Assembly: GCA_965230605.1 (NCBI GenBank)
Contig: CBDDLD010000005.1
Span: 16,607 to 80,606 of the forward strand
DNA: 64,000 bases
Direction of reading: 5' to 3'
Origin: CBDDLD01 sp965230605
GTDB lineage: Bacteria > Bacteroidota > Bacteroidia > Flavobacteriales > Flavobacteriaceae
Within the stretch, counting starts at the first letter, position 1; each line of letters begins with the position of its first letter. Position numbers and translations under genes: made by a program. Positions 45,001-54,424 of the stretch are shown here, piece by piece. Under the pieces are notes generated by a model. It was not told the DNA's origin. It searched no databases and saw nothing but the letters and a program-made list of their open reading frames with translations.

Positions 45001-48000
45001 GATGACTTTTCCTGTATTATCTTGTGCATAAGTCTTTGTTCCTTTCATTTGACCATGCATATTATTCAACTCTATGCTATAGCCCTGTGTTCCTGTATAT
45101 TCATCTCTACGAGTCATAATTAAGAAACTCATCAACATCGACAACCACGGTTGCGTTTCAGTATCGTCTAAATCCGTTTTGTCCGTAATCACAGGGAAAT
45201 CTTTCGCTGTATAAAACTCGTTCACCGTTTGACCAGTTGTTCCAAAACCTGCTGGCAAATCGGAAGGCAGCGGATGATTCACAGGATCAGTAGCAGCTTT
45301 ATAAGCATAATCGGATGCTAAACTTCTTACCGTCACTTGACTATATCCTACCCCACTACCAGGATACATTCCCTCATTAATCGGGTATTCATAAATATGA
45401 ATATCTTTAACAATACCGCCTTGAATTTCTTCGTGTATATCAGCATATTTCAAAGCACAAGCATCGTAACCAATAGAGGTTTCATTCTCCATTACTCCAC
45501 TACTGTACACCTCTCCATTTTCATCTGTCGTTGTATAATCGTAAACTACTCCTAAGGTATTCGTTAAGTTGGCTTCTGGTGCCCAGTTATCCTCCAAGGT
45601 AATTTGTTTCACTCTCGCTCCTCCACCATACTTAATTCTATCTGGAGTATTTAACTTGATAAAGGATTTTGATAAATCAATTTCTTGACCAAAGCTATTG
45701 TTTCTTGCAAACAAGTAATAACCACTAAAAATCGCTCCTAAACCAGCCCCAAATCCTGCCATACTTGGCACCGCATTTTCTGGATCAGGGTTTTGGTTGA
45801 TCACAAACATTCTATCGGGCAAATTATTTTGCAAAAAGTTCCAATTCGCCATTATCATAGGATGATAACGTTGTCCTTTCACTTCTTTTCTCGATACCTT
45901 CAAAGTAAGATATGCTTCGGTATAAGCACCATTAACATCGGTAGGACTATTCGGATCAAAACCAATCATATCTAATCCGTCTCCATCTTTTTCTATTTCT
46001 GCATAGCCCGTCACATACTCATAGGTTTCATCTGAAGTTGTTTTTAAATTAGAGCGTATTTTAAAATAAACTTGTTTGTACAATCGATCTCCTCCATCAC
46101 TTCGTTTACTTACAGGTAAATCTTCGATATATTTCTTTAGTTTATCTTGCTCTGTCGGCAGAAGTGGCTCTTCTAATTTGAAATAAACCCGCTGTTCTTT
46201 TCCTCCTGTTGTGCCATATTTATTGATAAATACCTTACCATCTACATTGCCATGATCTGGATAATTGTTGTTATTTTCATCTACTCCTAAACCTGTCAAG
46301 GGTTGCATTTGAGTGGCAACAGCATCTTGTACATAGGCATAATCATCTCGTTCCAATTCGATGTTCATCTCTGCTCCAGAAGGGGTGATAATTTTAGATA
46401 GATGCCATGAAGCTACATCACTATCCAAATTGGATTTAAAATTAGGATCATCATGATCAAATTGTTTCGTATATGGATTTCGAAGGTTGTCACATTCTTG
46501 AGCATAGCCTTTATAAACCCCCCAGCGATCTACCGCCTTTTCGTCGTATCCTCGATTAGAATTTTCATATTTAAATACGTAAGGAGAAAGGGAACCTCTG
46601 GTACTGTTTTCATAAGTAAACCAAACTTTTTTCAAGGTTAATTTTCCATTCTCCGTAGCATCTTCATTATTTTCTACATTCGGACACAAACTATAATCGT
46701 AACTAAAATTGACAATTTTTATAGGAATCGCACTGGCAATGCCTTTTGCTGCTACTTCTTTTTTAGAATACAATTTGATTTTATCCAATTTATAAGAATA
46801 AGCTCCTAATGGGTCATTTTCGTTTTGAACATATGCCCCTGCTCCTCTTGCATCCTTACGAGGAGAGATTTCAAAATAAGCAATATGTGTTTTAGTTTCA
46901 ATCGTTGCAGGCAAATAAACCTCTCTAGATCCCCACATAAACGAGCCCATATCATCCACTGCCTTATTCTCAAAACCTTGTATCAGATTAGCGCCAAAGA
47001 AAGGCGCTCTCCATTGATAATTATCGGACAACTTCACATAGTTGGTCTTCATCCAATATCCTACATCCCCATCAGAAGGTCCAGGTACGTTGTCAATGTC
47101 CACATAATCACTTCCTAATACAGAGGTTAACATATAGGAATGAGCATATTCTGGGATGGTTTTCTCATCAATATACTTATGTGTTCCTTGACGTTTGTAA
47201 TCAATTTCACCGTTACCCAAAGCAGGTAAATAAACTCGTTTTGAACAAGCATTTTTATCGACAGTATCAACACTAAAAATAGCTTCTTTTTGAACATGAT
47301 TTTGCAAAGGCAAACCATATACCCAACGAACTCCATCTATCCCTAATGCTGTAAAACCTGCATTTTGCTCGTTCGCTGTACGATTTAAATCATTTCTAGG
47401 TTGGTTGGCGTATTGTGTTTGCGTAATCGCTCCTCCTGTAGTTCCGTCGTAGTATTTAACATCGTACTCTGGTAGTACTTCATCGCCATTATCATCCAAT
47501 AAATCGTTGTTAGAAATATTTTGAATCGCCATATTCCGAGCTCTCCGATTTGCTCGTTTACTCTCTCCTGAATTGAACTTAATCGTAGGTTCGTAATTAT
47601 GTGTTAGATTCCCTGCATTGTCAATCTTAACTTCTTGACTTTCTAAGCTTCCTCCATCTGTTCCATCATACTGGAAATCAGCATTTTTCTTTAAACGTAA
47701 AGGTTTATCACCTCCCATATAATCATAGGCATCCAAAGATTCTGCTGCCATTTCACCAGCCGTTTTATAATAGACGTTCTCAAAATCCGCTCCTTCTTGA
47801 GCCGTTTTAAAACCATAACTTTCATTCTTGTTGCCAAAATAGCCATTGTATTTAGGCCATCTGTAGTTCGATTGTTCCGAGTAATTAAAACTAACATCTA
47901 TCCCTACTTTTAGGTAAGAACCTACCTGAGCACCAACAGATCCTCCTCCTGTATTGGCAAAAAGTTCAGGATCATATACAAAACCATAATCCGAGCGATG

Positions 48001-49218
48001 CGCTCGATACATTCCTCCTATTCCTTGTCCAACCACAGAATATATGTCATAAGATAAACTCGGTGTAGCTAGAAATCTGTTGTGTCGATGTACTGCTCCA
48101 TCTTTTTCTCGATTAAAGTCCATCAGACTCCTATTATCATCTAAACCATTTTGTAGATAATTATATCCAAAAGCTTTACTGGATTGAGGAATTCCTCCAT
48201 TTTGTACATTCTGTACCGAATAAGAGCCATTAAATCCAAAAGTTCCATAAACAACTGCTGCTCCTGGTGCAAAACTAAAACTTCCAGCCAAATTCCAACC
48301 CGTCCAAGGAATTTTCACTTCTGGGGTATAAGCTGTTCTTGCAAAAGAATAACTCGCACTCACGCCTCCACCTGCAGGGTTTCCAGTATGACTAACAACC
48401 TTATCATTTCTTATGACTTCCTCATCCAAACATTTTTCATCGTTACGGGATTCTGTATACCCTAGATTCATTCCTGACAAGCCCTCTCTCCCATTGAAGC
48501 TCAATCCAAAATTAAAACCACGAGTAACATCTCCTGTTGTTTTACTCATCGAAAAACTAGTATTCAAGCTCGCCATTGAGGTACTTGATAAATTTAAACC
48601 TAAACTCAAACGAGGTTTATAAGTGCCATTATCTCCTCCAAATGAGCCTTTCAACCCAATCGTTGGATCAATCGAAAAACCAGCTCCTCGATAACTATTG
48701 TAAGTATAACTAACGCCTAAAGATAATGATGCTCCTATGTTTTTAAGAATATCTTTTGCGCCATCATAACCACCAATTTCAAGCCCTACATTCCCTCCTG
48801 CTACAATGGTTTCGTTTTTGAGCATATCTAATTTTCGAGTCACTTGCTCTCCATCAAAATCATCGGGCAAACCACGCATACTCCTAGACAAAGAACCTAC
48901 ATTGATATTCCAACCTAAACCTGTCCAAGAAGCTTCTTTGTTTGCATCTGTTACAGAATTATAGAATAGATTAACAGGATAGCCACCATCAGGTCCTGGA
49001 ACCTCAAATAAGGGGACATTATAAGAGAAATCTCCAGAAAATAGATTCACCATTTCTGTAGTTCCTACAGGCTGAAAACTTTGTACTTCTGGCTGTGATG
49101 GTCCAGAAGTTAAAGCCAACGCTGCGGCTGGAAAAGCAATTTGATTAATCATCAATGTTATGAAAAACCAAGCTATTCGTTGCATAATTTTTCGATTGGG
49201 ATTTGTTAGTTGACTCAT
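42076..49218 (-). CDS. Giant secreted RHS-family/SpvB-like shell protein
   Basis: 2380 aa. Signal-like N-terminus (IAWFFITLMINQIAFPAAAL; ATG at 49185 is a possible second start). EMVNLFSGDFSYNVPLFEVP and EASWTGLGWNINVGSLSRSM (about residue 96) are the characteristic start of Bacteroidota YD/RHS shell proteins related to TcB/SpvB. Large beta-rich middle with repeated Asp-rich turns. Near the C-terminus YIDDIRIYPANGNMESYVYD is a carbohydrate-binding-like module joined to YVYDDDGSLILVKKETERGI, an RHS-like end. No RHS core or toxin tip of its own. It may form a shell or partner for the toxin-bearing protein downstream. Confidence 0.8.
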   Translation of the reverse strand: MSQLTNPNRKIMQRIAWFFITLMINQIAFPAAALALTSGPSQPEVQSFQPVGTTEMVNLFSGDFSYNVPLFEVPGPDGGYPVNLFYNSVTDANKEASWTGLGWNINVGSLSRSMRGLPDDFDGEQVTRKLDMLKNETIVAGGNVGLEIGGYDGAKDILKNIGASLSLGVSYTYNSYRGAGFSIDPTIGLKGSFGGDNGTYKPRLSLGLNLSSTSMASLNTSFSMSKTTGDVTRGFNFGLSFNGREGLSGMNLGYTESRNDEKCLDEEVIRNDKVVSHTGNPAGGGVSASYSFARTAYTPEVKIPWTGWNLAGSFSFAPGAAVVYGTFGFNGSYSVQNVQNGGIPQSSKAFGYNYLQNGLDDNRSLMDFNREKDGAVHRHNRFLATPSLSYDIYSVVGQGIGGMYRAHRSDYGFVYDPELFANTGGGSVGAQVGSYLKVGIDVSFNYSEQSNYRWPKYNGYFGNKNESYGFKTAQEGADFENVYYKTAGEMAAESLDAYDYMGGDKPLRLKKNADFQYDGTDGGSLESQEVKIDNAGNLTHNYEPTIKFNSGESKRANRRARNMAIQNISNNDLLDDNGDEVLPEYDVKYYDGTTGGAITQTQYANQPRNDLNRTANEQNAGFTALGIDGVRWVYGLPLQNHVQKEAIFSVDTVDKNACSKRVYLPALGNGEIDYKRQGTHKYIDEKTIPEYAHSYMLTSVLGSDYVDIDNVPGPSDGDVGYWMKTNYVKLSDNYQWRAPFFGANLIQGFENKAVDDMGSFMWGSREVYLPATIETKTHIAYFEISPRKDARGAGAYVQNENDPLGAYSYKLDKIKLYSKKEVAAKGIASAIPIKIVNFSYDYSLCPNVENNEDATENGKLTLKKVWFTYENSTRGSLSPYVFKYENSNRGYDEKAVDRWGVYKGYAQECDNLRNPYTKQFDHDDPNFKSNLDSDVASWHLSKIITPSGAEMNIELERDDYAYVQDAVATQMQPLTGLGVDENNNNYPDHGNVDGKVFINKYGTTGGKEQRVYFKLEEPLLPTEQDKLKKYIEDLPVSKRSDGGDRLYKQVYFKIRSNLKTTSDETYEYVTGYAEIEKDGDGLDMIGFDPNSPTDVNGAYTEAYLTLKVSRKEVKGQRYHPMIMANWNFLQNNLPDRMFVINQNPDPENAVPSMAGFGAGLGAIFSGYYLFARNNSFGQEIDLSKSFIKLNTPDRIKYGGGARVKQITLEDNWAPEANLTNTLGVVYDYTTTDENGEVYSSGVMENETSIGYDACALKYADIHEEIQGGIVKDIHIYEYPINEGMYPGSGVGYSQVTVRSLASDYAYKAATDPVNHPLPSDLPAGFGTTGQTVNEFYTAKDFPVITDKTDLDDTETQPWLSMLMSFLIMTRRDEYTGTQGYSIELNNMHGQMKGTKTYAQDNTGKVIKEPLTGMSYEYKTKTKYVKDRGRFKTVKVVDNEVDVLIDDDPNDVSAGNLDAKVEPCLVGVDYDFVMDGRESTSISASTGVAVNIDVTLIYPVPFPWPQFNLNGNRTRLAVTNKIINRRGIMTKTHSFDGQSHITTTNQVFDKYTGQPLLTYTDNQLGGGIYNYKTPAYLAHSTLGMAANNVGMKFEGDLQTASPTEYRLQGVSNAISNDLIAGDEYILSKDQSKTRAIYLGDDLFSLEGNLSSYTDITFHNIRSGNRNVLSSTIAQYSTIHHEGDDDSANPLKGRAAKTCNPDFITFGAGPVHNIVNAEFEAAVRAYNKAIIIFDNGGANVPVSGGFLGVAVADVHSSSSICGYPVFMEDMTYRYGSTLSSGAPFLRTNILASGGWYKSVVDHPNANFNPADILKIDILYGQIDLTGPIPAIMCRFYTSSGTFDLPVISAENSSCSAIGSQNTLSIIAENNATTVKHKEIDQVLSASASAYSDQWNLEHYDHCLNKNPWQNPYTKGEKGVWRPKSTYDYINNRNFRTYHPNGNGSLKDVDIKNSGIIDNVSLFNWQNPFFEYCNQNWVRTGNVTKYNLDGTAIEARDVLGNHQVEIYGYNDNLIVANGVNTKYYEIGYESFEEPGTTGNIQTVAAAGHYNNGNLDFLPFLNCSNSIVKRQENYRLCYPTKLSSSGNTVYILVYKPYDELSNINLSEISLNLTNGVTKIEIPATSLIQEYKVNLNLGDHFQIPGLAPTLDETTKDQFTIYEVEIPNTVNLGTNWWAGDATLIYEQDLTNTNSILPSSGKAQFSTTKAHTGKHSLQLTMGVNQRLTFPQNTLHLQLNKDYIFSAWINVGSTFGSVSKIKHTYDNGELEIRMGGTLMKPKGAIIDGWQRVEGAFNYIGNNDLTFLDNTGTRVMYIDDIRIYPANGNMESYVYDPVNYRLRATLDNNNYATFYVYDDDGSLILVKKETERGIKTIQESRSYVKRHNQ

Positions 49219-49229
49219 AATAATTCTAC

Positions 49230-49838
49230 TTATAGTTTTAGGCTTGGAATTGCTTCCAAATCAGCGGTTTTATAGTTTAGTTTGATTGGTCCTGTTTTAA
49301 AATAAGGTAAATCTAAAATCAGTGTTTTAGATTGATTCTGATTCGTTTCTAATTGATCAAAGGCTAGAACAAATGTTCTAGTAGAAGATAAATCATAAGA
49401 ACGTTCAAAATGGAATAATTTACAGGGCAAAGTGTCCTTCCCATCTATTAATTTTATATCTCTTTGCATGGCAAAAGATAAATAGTTTAGTCGTTCTTGC
49501 TGCTCGGCATTATTGGTCACTTCATAGTTCGTAACGTCCAAATTTTCGTCCATGATCCCCAGTTTCAACGTGTAGTACTGCAATCCCTCTAATTCTTTTA
49601 TTCGCCCTTGATATACTTCTTTGGATATAACATTACTTCTTTCTTCGTTCGCGACAATATAGGCTAATGGCTTGTACAAAACCTCTACAGTTAAAGGTGG
49701 AATTGTTTTTTCCTTTAACAGTCCATTTTCTGCGTTATTGACCCACTGAACATAATCTGAGGGGGGCAACTCTTCACATCCACAGCTCCATAAATTCAAT
49801 AAAAGAAAACTACACCAAATAAACTTAATTGCCTTCAT
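49230..49838 (-). CDS. Predicted lipoprotein, unknown
   Basis: 202 aa. The N-terminus IKFIWCSFLLLNLWSCGCEE carries a lipoprotein signal with Cys at LWSC. The mature part is a mixed alpha/beta domain without recognised motifs. It overlaps the OmpH-like gene by 14 bases and precedes the 2380-aa gene by 11 bases, so it is firmly part of the RHS operon, likely an outer-membrane or periplasmic anchor for it. Confidence 0.75.
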   Translation of the reverse strand: MKAIKFIWCSFLLLNLWSCGCEELPPSDYVQWVNNAENGLLKEKTIPPLTVEVLYKPLAYIVANEERSNVISKEVYQGRIKELEGLQYYTLKLGIMDENLDVTNYEVTNNAEQQERLNYLSFAMQRDIKLIDGKDTLPCKLFHFERSYDLSSTRTFVLAFDQLETNQNQSKTLILDLPYFKTGPIKLNYKTADLEAIPSLKL

Positions 49839-50331
49839 ACTTTTGATTGATATAATTTAAGACGTCTTCTGTAATATCATAATGTGGTTTACCATACATC
49901 AAAGAACCACTTCCTGCTATTCCAAAAACATAGTCATAGCCATGAGCCTGTCCATATTCTAGCGCATATTGAGAAATCTGTTTCCAAATCGCTTCTGTAT
50001 ATTCTTGGCTCTTATATTGATAATAACCTTGATATTCTTGGTTCATTTGTTGATACCGCTGCATCATCTGACTTAAGCGTTGTGTACTTAGATCATCAAT
50101 AGATGATTGTTGTTGCAAAGCTTGTATTTGCAGACCCAATGAATCTAATGTAGCTTTTTGAGCATTGGATGCTTGCTCCAATTTATTTTCTAGCTCTTTT
50201 CTACCTTGAAAGGCATTAAATAACTCTTGATTGTCTACAAAAGCTGTTTTAGGAATTGCATTGTAAACAACAGCAGCAATCAAAGAACTGATTCCAATGG
50301 CTAGAATTAACACCCAAACGTGTTTCATCAT
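49825..50331 (-). CDS. OmpH/Skp-like periplasmic chaperone
   Basis: 168 aa. One N-terminal membrane/signal segment (WVLILAIGISSLIAAVVY), then AFVDNQELFNAFQGRKELEN, a long coiled coil rich in Gln, and the conserved end YALEYGQAHGYDYVFGI, which is the Skp/OmpH signature order. Skp holds outer-membrane or exported polypeptides unfolded in the periplasm. A dedicated copy in an operon with two giant secreted proteins suggests a chaperone for their export. Confidence 0.8.
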   Translation of the reverse strand: MMKHVWVLILAIGISSLIAAVVYNAIPKTAFVDNQELFNAFQGRKELENKLEQASNAQKATLDSLGLQIQALQQQSSIDDLSTQRLSQMMQRYQQMNQEYQGYYQYKSQEYTEAIWKQISQYALEYGQAHGYDYVFGIAGSGSLMYGKPHYDITEDVLNYINQKYEGN

Positions 50332-50336
50332 TAACT

Positions 50337-51395
50337 TTATTTTGTTTTAAACTTTAAAATGTATTCCTGTCCTTTATTTGCTTTAAACTCTAAAGTATAA
50401 TGAGTATCTCTTTCTAAATTATGGCTTGATAAATCAATCGTTTTCCAATTTGTTCCATAATTGAGATTAAATTTTCCTGGATGGCTTGTTCTGTCCCATT
50501 TATAAATAGTGTACTCAATTACTTCTCCTCCACTCTTTACTGCATAATCTTGATTCAATTTAAAGCGTAGCAAATTATCTATCTGTTTGGCAAAAGCATC
50601 GCTTAAATTTTCTCCTAATTCTACGTAAACAGGAACCACCTCAGATTCTCCCTCTCTGTGTAAATTTTTCACTTCGGATTTCTCTAGTACTCGATCATAA
50701 ATTCTAATGTCATCTACCTGACCATCCAAAGCACGACTATCAGCTTCTAACTTAGAGCCTCCTATGTAAATATTATCACTAGAAAAAGTACTTTTATATC
50801 CTTTACTTTCTTCACTCACTAAAACGCCATCTACATAAAGCTTTAATCGATCATCATCATAACTAATGACGTAATGATGCCATTCATTAAAAGATACCTT
50901 CTCTCCAATAGCTTCTGTTTTTTTACTGGGTGGGTTTACTGTAATAGCAGAAGGTTTTTGTGTCTCTGTATGAAGGTACAAGGCATAAGCTTCTGCATCT
51001 TTTTCTGGACTATTTGAATTCGTTGCTAAAACAATAGGATTGTAAGTATACCCCCATCCACTTTCAGATATTCTATCAATTTTGACCCAAATACTAATTG
51101 ATCCTTTGCTTGGTTTTAAAATGGTAGAAGCTCCTAAATTAATATAAGAAGCATCTTTTGATTGACCATGAATACCACTCAAGTCTTTAGCACTGTTCGG
51201 GTTCCCAAAACGGTCTTCTGTTGAGGATACAGTACTGGTTGCTGTTGCATCATTCGATCCTTGTTTATTAGGGTTGGTATCCTTATAAGAACCATCTGTA
51301 AAGAGATACTCTGCTATTAATCCTTTTGTGGGAACTTGGGCAGATATCGAAGAGGCTATTACAAGAAAAAATAAAATTACAATTATATTTTTCAT
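50337..51395 (-). CDS. Secreted LamG/concanavalin-like protein
   Basis: 353 aa from ATG 51395 (MKNIIVILFFLVIASSISAQ, a signal peptide). GLIAEYLFTDGSYKDTN, SISIWVKIDR, EWHHYVISYDDDRLKLYVDG and DGQVDDIRIYDRVLEKSEV are the standard LamG_3 landmarks. A C-terminal 100-residue beta domain has no sorting motif. First gene of the RHS operon. It probably binds surface glycans or proteins. Confidence 0.85.
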   Translation of the reverse strand: MKNIIVILFFLVIASSISAQVPTKGLIAEYLFTDGSYKDTNPNKQGSNDATATSTVSSTEDRFGNPNSAKDLSGIHGQSKDASYINLGASTILKPSKGSISIWVKIDRISESGWGYTYNPIVLATNSNSPEKDAEAYALYLHTETQKPSAITVNPPSKKTEAIGEKVSFNEWHHYVISYDDDRLKLYVDGVLVSEESKGYKSTFSSDNIYIGGSKLEADSRALDGQVDDIRIYDRVLEKSEVKNLHREGESEVVPVYVELGENLSDAFAKQIDNLLRFKLNQDYAVKSGGEVIEYTIYKWDRTSHPGKFNLNYGTNWKTIDLSSHNLERDTHYTLEFKANKGQEYILKFKTK

Positions 51396-51512
51396 CTCTG
51401 TTGGATTACTATACTTCAAAGGTTACATTAATTTAGTTTCTATGGAATAAGCTTTAACTTAGCAATATTAGTGGTCAAAAACACAAAGGTAAATTCAAAA
51501 AGGAACAAAATA

Positions 51513-51562
51513 TCTAACGAAAGGTACATTTCAACCATTGAAAAGTACAATCCGTCTAACGA
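51513..51562 (-). promoter_or_regulatory. Candidate operator of the RHS operon
   Basis: Direct repeats TCTAACGA at 51513 and 51555 lie 42 bp (four helical turns) apart. Between them GTACATTTCAA-CCA-TTGAAAAGTAC (51523-51548) is a near-perfect 11-bp-arm palindrome. It is about 120 bases upstream of the first operon gene and next to a LytTR regulator locus. LytTR proteins bind short repeats one or more helical turns apart. The remaining gap 51563-52159 holds only the 27-bp repeat. Confidence 0.5.
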
Positions 51563-51931
51563 ACGTCCATTATGAAAAAAGCCTTTTGCTAAAAAAGAGG
51601 CATTTATCTGATTGGAATAATTAAGTTGTAATGGTAGGTTGACAAAAAATCGTCAAAGAAGAATTTTCATGGAATAAACAAAAACGAGCTGTTTTTGATA
51701 AAAGAGTTAATGATTTCATAGTATGAGTTTTGTTTAGTTAAATACATGGTACAAATAACTTATTGATAAAACAACAAGTCATTTTAAATAAAACTAAAAC
51801 ATCCATTTAGGGGTGGATGTGAGAGGGACACTACAAAGCTAAGTCAAATAAGTATAAAACACAAGTGTCTATTTTTATTTATTTTTAACATATAATAGCT
51901 AAGTTTTTGTGTTCTTAAAGAGATACTTAAC

Positions 51932-51958
51932 AGTAATGGACGTTACTAGTTTGTAACT
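51932..51958 (-). repeat. 27-bp repeat, inverted partner of 1879-1905
   Basis: Reverse complement differs from 1879-1905 at one base (C/T). Core GTTAC-TAGTTT-GTAAC. It stands between the kinase gene and the RHS operon, so the two copies bracket 50 kb. Confidence 0.6.
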
Positions 51959-52159
51959 TCGCATATTTAAGTAAAAAGTGGCAAAAGCTAAAATCGGATG
52001 GACTTAAATTTACAATCAGTTGTGTACTCACTTTGATAATCGTATATTATAATTCATGCAAAATGTGTATTTCTTTTGATAAGAACAGAAACACAAAATT
52101 ATGGCTTATCCCCTAATATTTTTTTATTGTATTAAAAATTCACCCTACTCTTATCATAC

Positions 52160-54424
52160 TTATTCTCTCGATTTAAAAATAAATCGAATAACAATACTTG
52201 TTCCTTCTCTATTTTTATTATCCAACGAAAAAGTTCCGTTTAATAGGGTCACAAAAGTTTTGATACGCTTTAGTCCACCGTTCTCTTTCAGCAAGTTTGA
52301 CATTCCTTTTCCATTATCTTTTATTAGCATACAGATATTGTTTTCAGTTTCTGCTACAAGGCTAAAACTAATTGCTGGATACTTGCAGCGTTCATCAAAA
52401 GCATGCTTGATTGCATTTATAATAGTTTCATGAATAATCAAACAAATAATTTCAACTCTATGATAATCCATTAGTAATGAATCCATTAATACACACTCAA
52501 ATTTTATTTGAGGATAATTAAGTTGAAAATCACTTTGCAATGTTTTCAAAATAGGTATTACATCAATTGTTAATTGATCTAAATTTTGAGTTGAGATTCC
52601 ACTTAATGCTTCGTTGATATTTCGAAAAATAAAAATTTTCTGTTGCAAGTGAGATAAAAAATCTTTCCCTGAGTCAGAAAAAGTATTTGGTATTTCTTTT
52701 TTTCTTCTCCTCAATTCTTTATTAATTGTTGCTCCTAATATTGAAAAGTAATTTCTACTTCGATGAATAGATTCCCTGTATACTTCTTTTAATAAAGTAT
52801 TTAATTTAGTTTCTCTAAAATAAGCCGCTTGAAGAAATTTATCCTTTTCTTTTAGTTCTTTTCCTTGTCGATACAAATAAACACCAGTACCAATCGAAAT
52901 GATCGTTATTATTCCAAAAATCAATAATAGGAATAGGAAGTTTAGTAGTTGACGTTGTGTTGATGCTTCTGACAATTGAGCTGTTAAAGCAGCTTCTTCT
53001 GCTAGTCTTATATTGGCAATAAATTCTATTTCTCTAAGTCTAACACGTTGTAAAGAATCTTCTAGCACTTGTAAAGTTTCTGTATAATTTTCTGCTGTTT
53101 TACAATCTTGAAGAGCAAATAGGTTATGAATTAATTCTCGATAGATATTAATTTGTAAAGGTAAATCGCCTACAAAAGAAGCTATTATTCTAGCATTATC
53201 TAGGTAATCTATAGAAAAATCTATGCTCCCCTGCTCTGAAAAAAGAAGCCCTAATTGATAGTCTACTTTCCCTAAAGCATAAGCATTACCGTTGGATAAA
53301 AAATATGTATGAGCTATATCTAGAAACTCTTTAGCAGATAATATGGCATTATTCTCTTTGTAAAAACAACCTAAATGATAAGCATAACTTCCTATATTAT
53401 CATCATTTCCTATCCGTTGTGCTAGTTCGTACCCTTTTAACAAATAGGCTTCTTGTTTGGCAAAATCCTCTTGTTGAGTAGCTAGGTAAAACAGCCAATA
53501 GAAAGTGTTGAGCTTGTCGTTATCACTCGCCTCAACAAGGTAGTTTTCTAGAATGACACGAGCAGAATCATATTGCAAGCTTTCGATTAATTCTAGTCCA
53601 TTTCTATACTTGTCCTCCTCTTGAATTACCAATATTGATCTAGATGTCTTTAAATTTTTCACTCTAAACAATCGTTCTACCCAATATTTATTAAAACGAG
53701 GATTACTAGCCATATTAATTTGCTGCAAGCACCACAATCCATAATCTAAATAATTCCGTTCCCAATAATACTGCGCTTGATAAAACCAAAACCAAGATTC
53801 TAGTATCTTTTCTGGTAGTATATTTTGATAATAAGACCATTTTTCTTCTACAGAAAGATTGCTCGGCGCAATACTCCCTGTTTGTTTAGCCAATAATTTG
53901 AATAATTTCTTATGGTCTAACTGTTGAATTAGATAACTACCTTCCCCCAATAGTTCATCTATACTTGTTTCTGGAACATCAACATTAAACTTTATGGGGG
54001 CTGCATAAGCAGAACTCATAGCACTACGCCCTGCTCTACAAGTAAAAAAATAGGAACCTGATTCTGAAAAATTTAGCGGGATAATATGCTGAGGTTTTCC
54101 TTGTCTAAAAACATCAGAGCGGTTATGTAAAATTACATCATCCGTATAGTTCCAATTATTTTCTTGACAAATAAAGCCGTCAACTTCTGTAAATGGATAT
54201 TTAACGGTGTCTGTAGAAACTTGAAGGCGAATTGCCCAGGCATTACTATCTCTATTTTCTACTAAAATAAAAAAATTTTCTGTCTGGATATCTACTGCTT
54301 TATTAGGGTATATAATGGCAGGCTTTTTTATGGTAAAGTTATTCGTGCCACAAAATTGGGCTTTGACCATCAGGCTATACAGCAACAAAACGATCATTAT
54401 AGACCAATTATTTCTAGTACTCAT
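52160..54424 (-). CDS. Sensor histidine kinase, HisKA_2 type, with TPR sensor region
   Basis: 754 aa. Signal sequence, a beta-rich N-terminal domain, helical TPR-like repeats (about residues 270-450), a transmembrane helix near 508 (LFLLLIFGIITIISIGTGVY), then HRSRNYFSIL (about 553) as phosphoacceptor His. HETIINAIKHAF (N box), DNGKGM and GGLKRI follow as the ATPase motifs. The H-R-x-R/K-N pattern is typical of HisKA_2/HWE-like kinases of Bacteroidota. The gene starts directly after the stop of the LytTR regulator; they form a two-component pair. Confidence 0.9.
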   Translation of the reverse strand: MSTRNNWSIMIVLLLYSLMVKAQFCGTNNFTIKKPAIIYPNKAVDIQTENFFILVENRDSNAWAIRLQVSTDTVKYPFTEVDGFICQENNWNYTDDVILHNRSDVFRQGKPQHIIPLNFSESGSYFFTCRAGRSAMSSAYAAPIKFNVDVPETSIDELLGEGSYLIQQLDHKKLFKLLAKQTGSIAPSNLSVEEKWSYYQNILPEKILESWFWFYQAQYYWERNYLDYGLWCLQQINMASNPRFNKYWVERLFRVKNLKTSRSILVIQEEDKYRNGLELIESLQYDSARVILENYLVEASDNDKLNTFYWLFYLATQQEDFAKQEAYLLKGYELAQRIGNDDNIGSYAYHLGCFYKENNAILSAKEFLDIAHTYFLSNGNAYALGKVDYQLGLLFSEQGSIDFSIDYLDNARIIASFVGDLPLQINIYRELIHNLFALQDCKTAENYTETLQVLEDSLQRVRLREIEFIANIRLAEEAALTAQLSEASTQRQLLNFLFLLLIFGIITIISIGTGVYLYRQGKELKEKDKFLQAAYFRETKLNTLLKEVYRESIHRSRNYFSILGATINKELRRRKKEIPNTFSDSGKDFLSHLQQKIFIFRNINEALSGISTQNLDQLTIDVIPILKTLQSDFQLNYPQIKFECVLMDSLLMDYHRVEIICLIIHETIINAIKHAFDERCKYPAISFSLVAETENNICMLIKDNGKGMSNLLKENGGLKRIKTFVTLLNGTFSLDNKNREGTSIVIRFIFKSRE

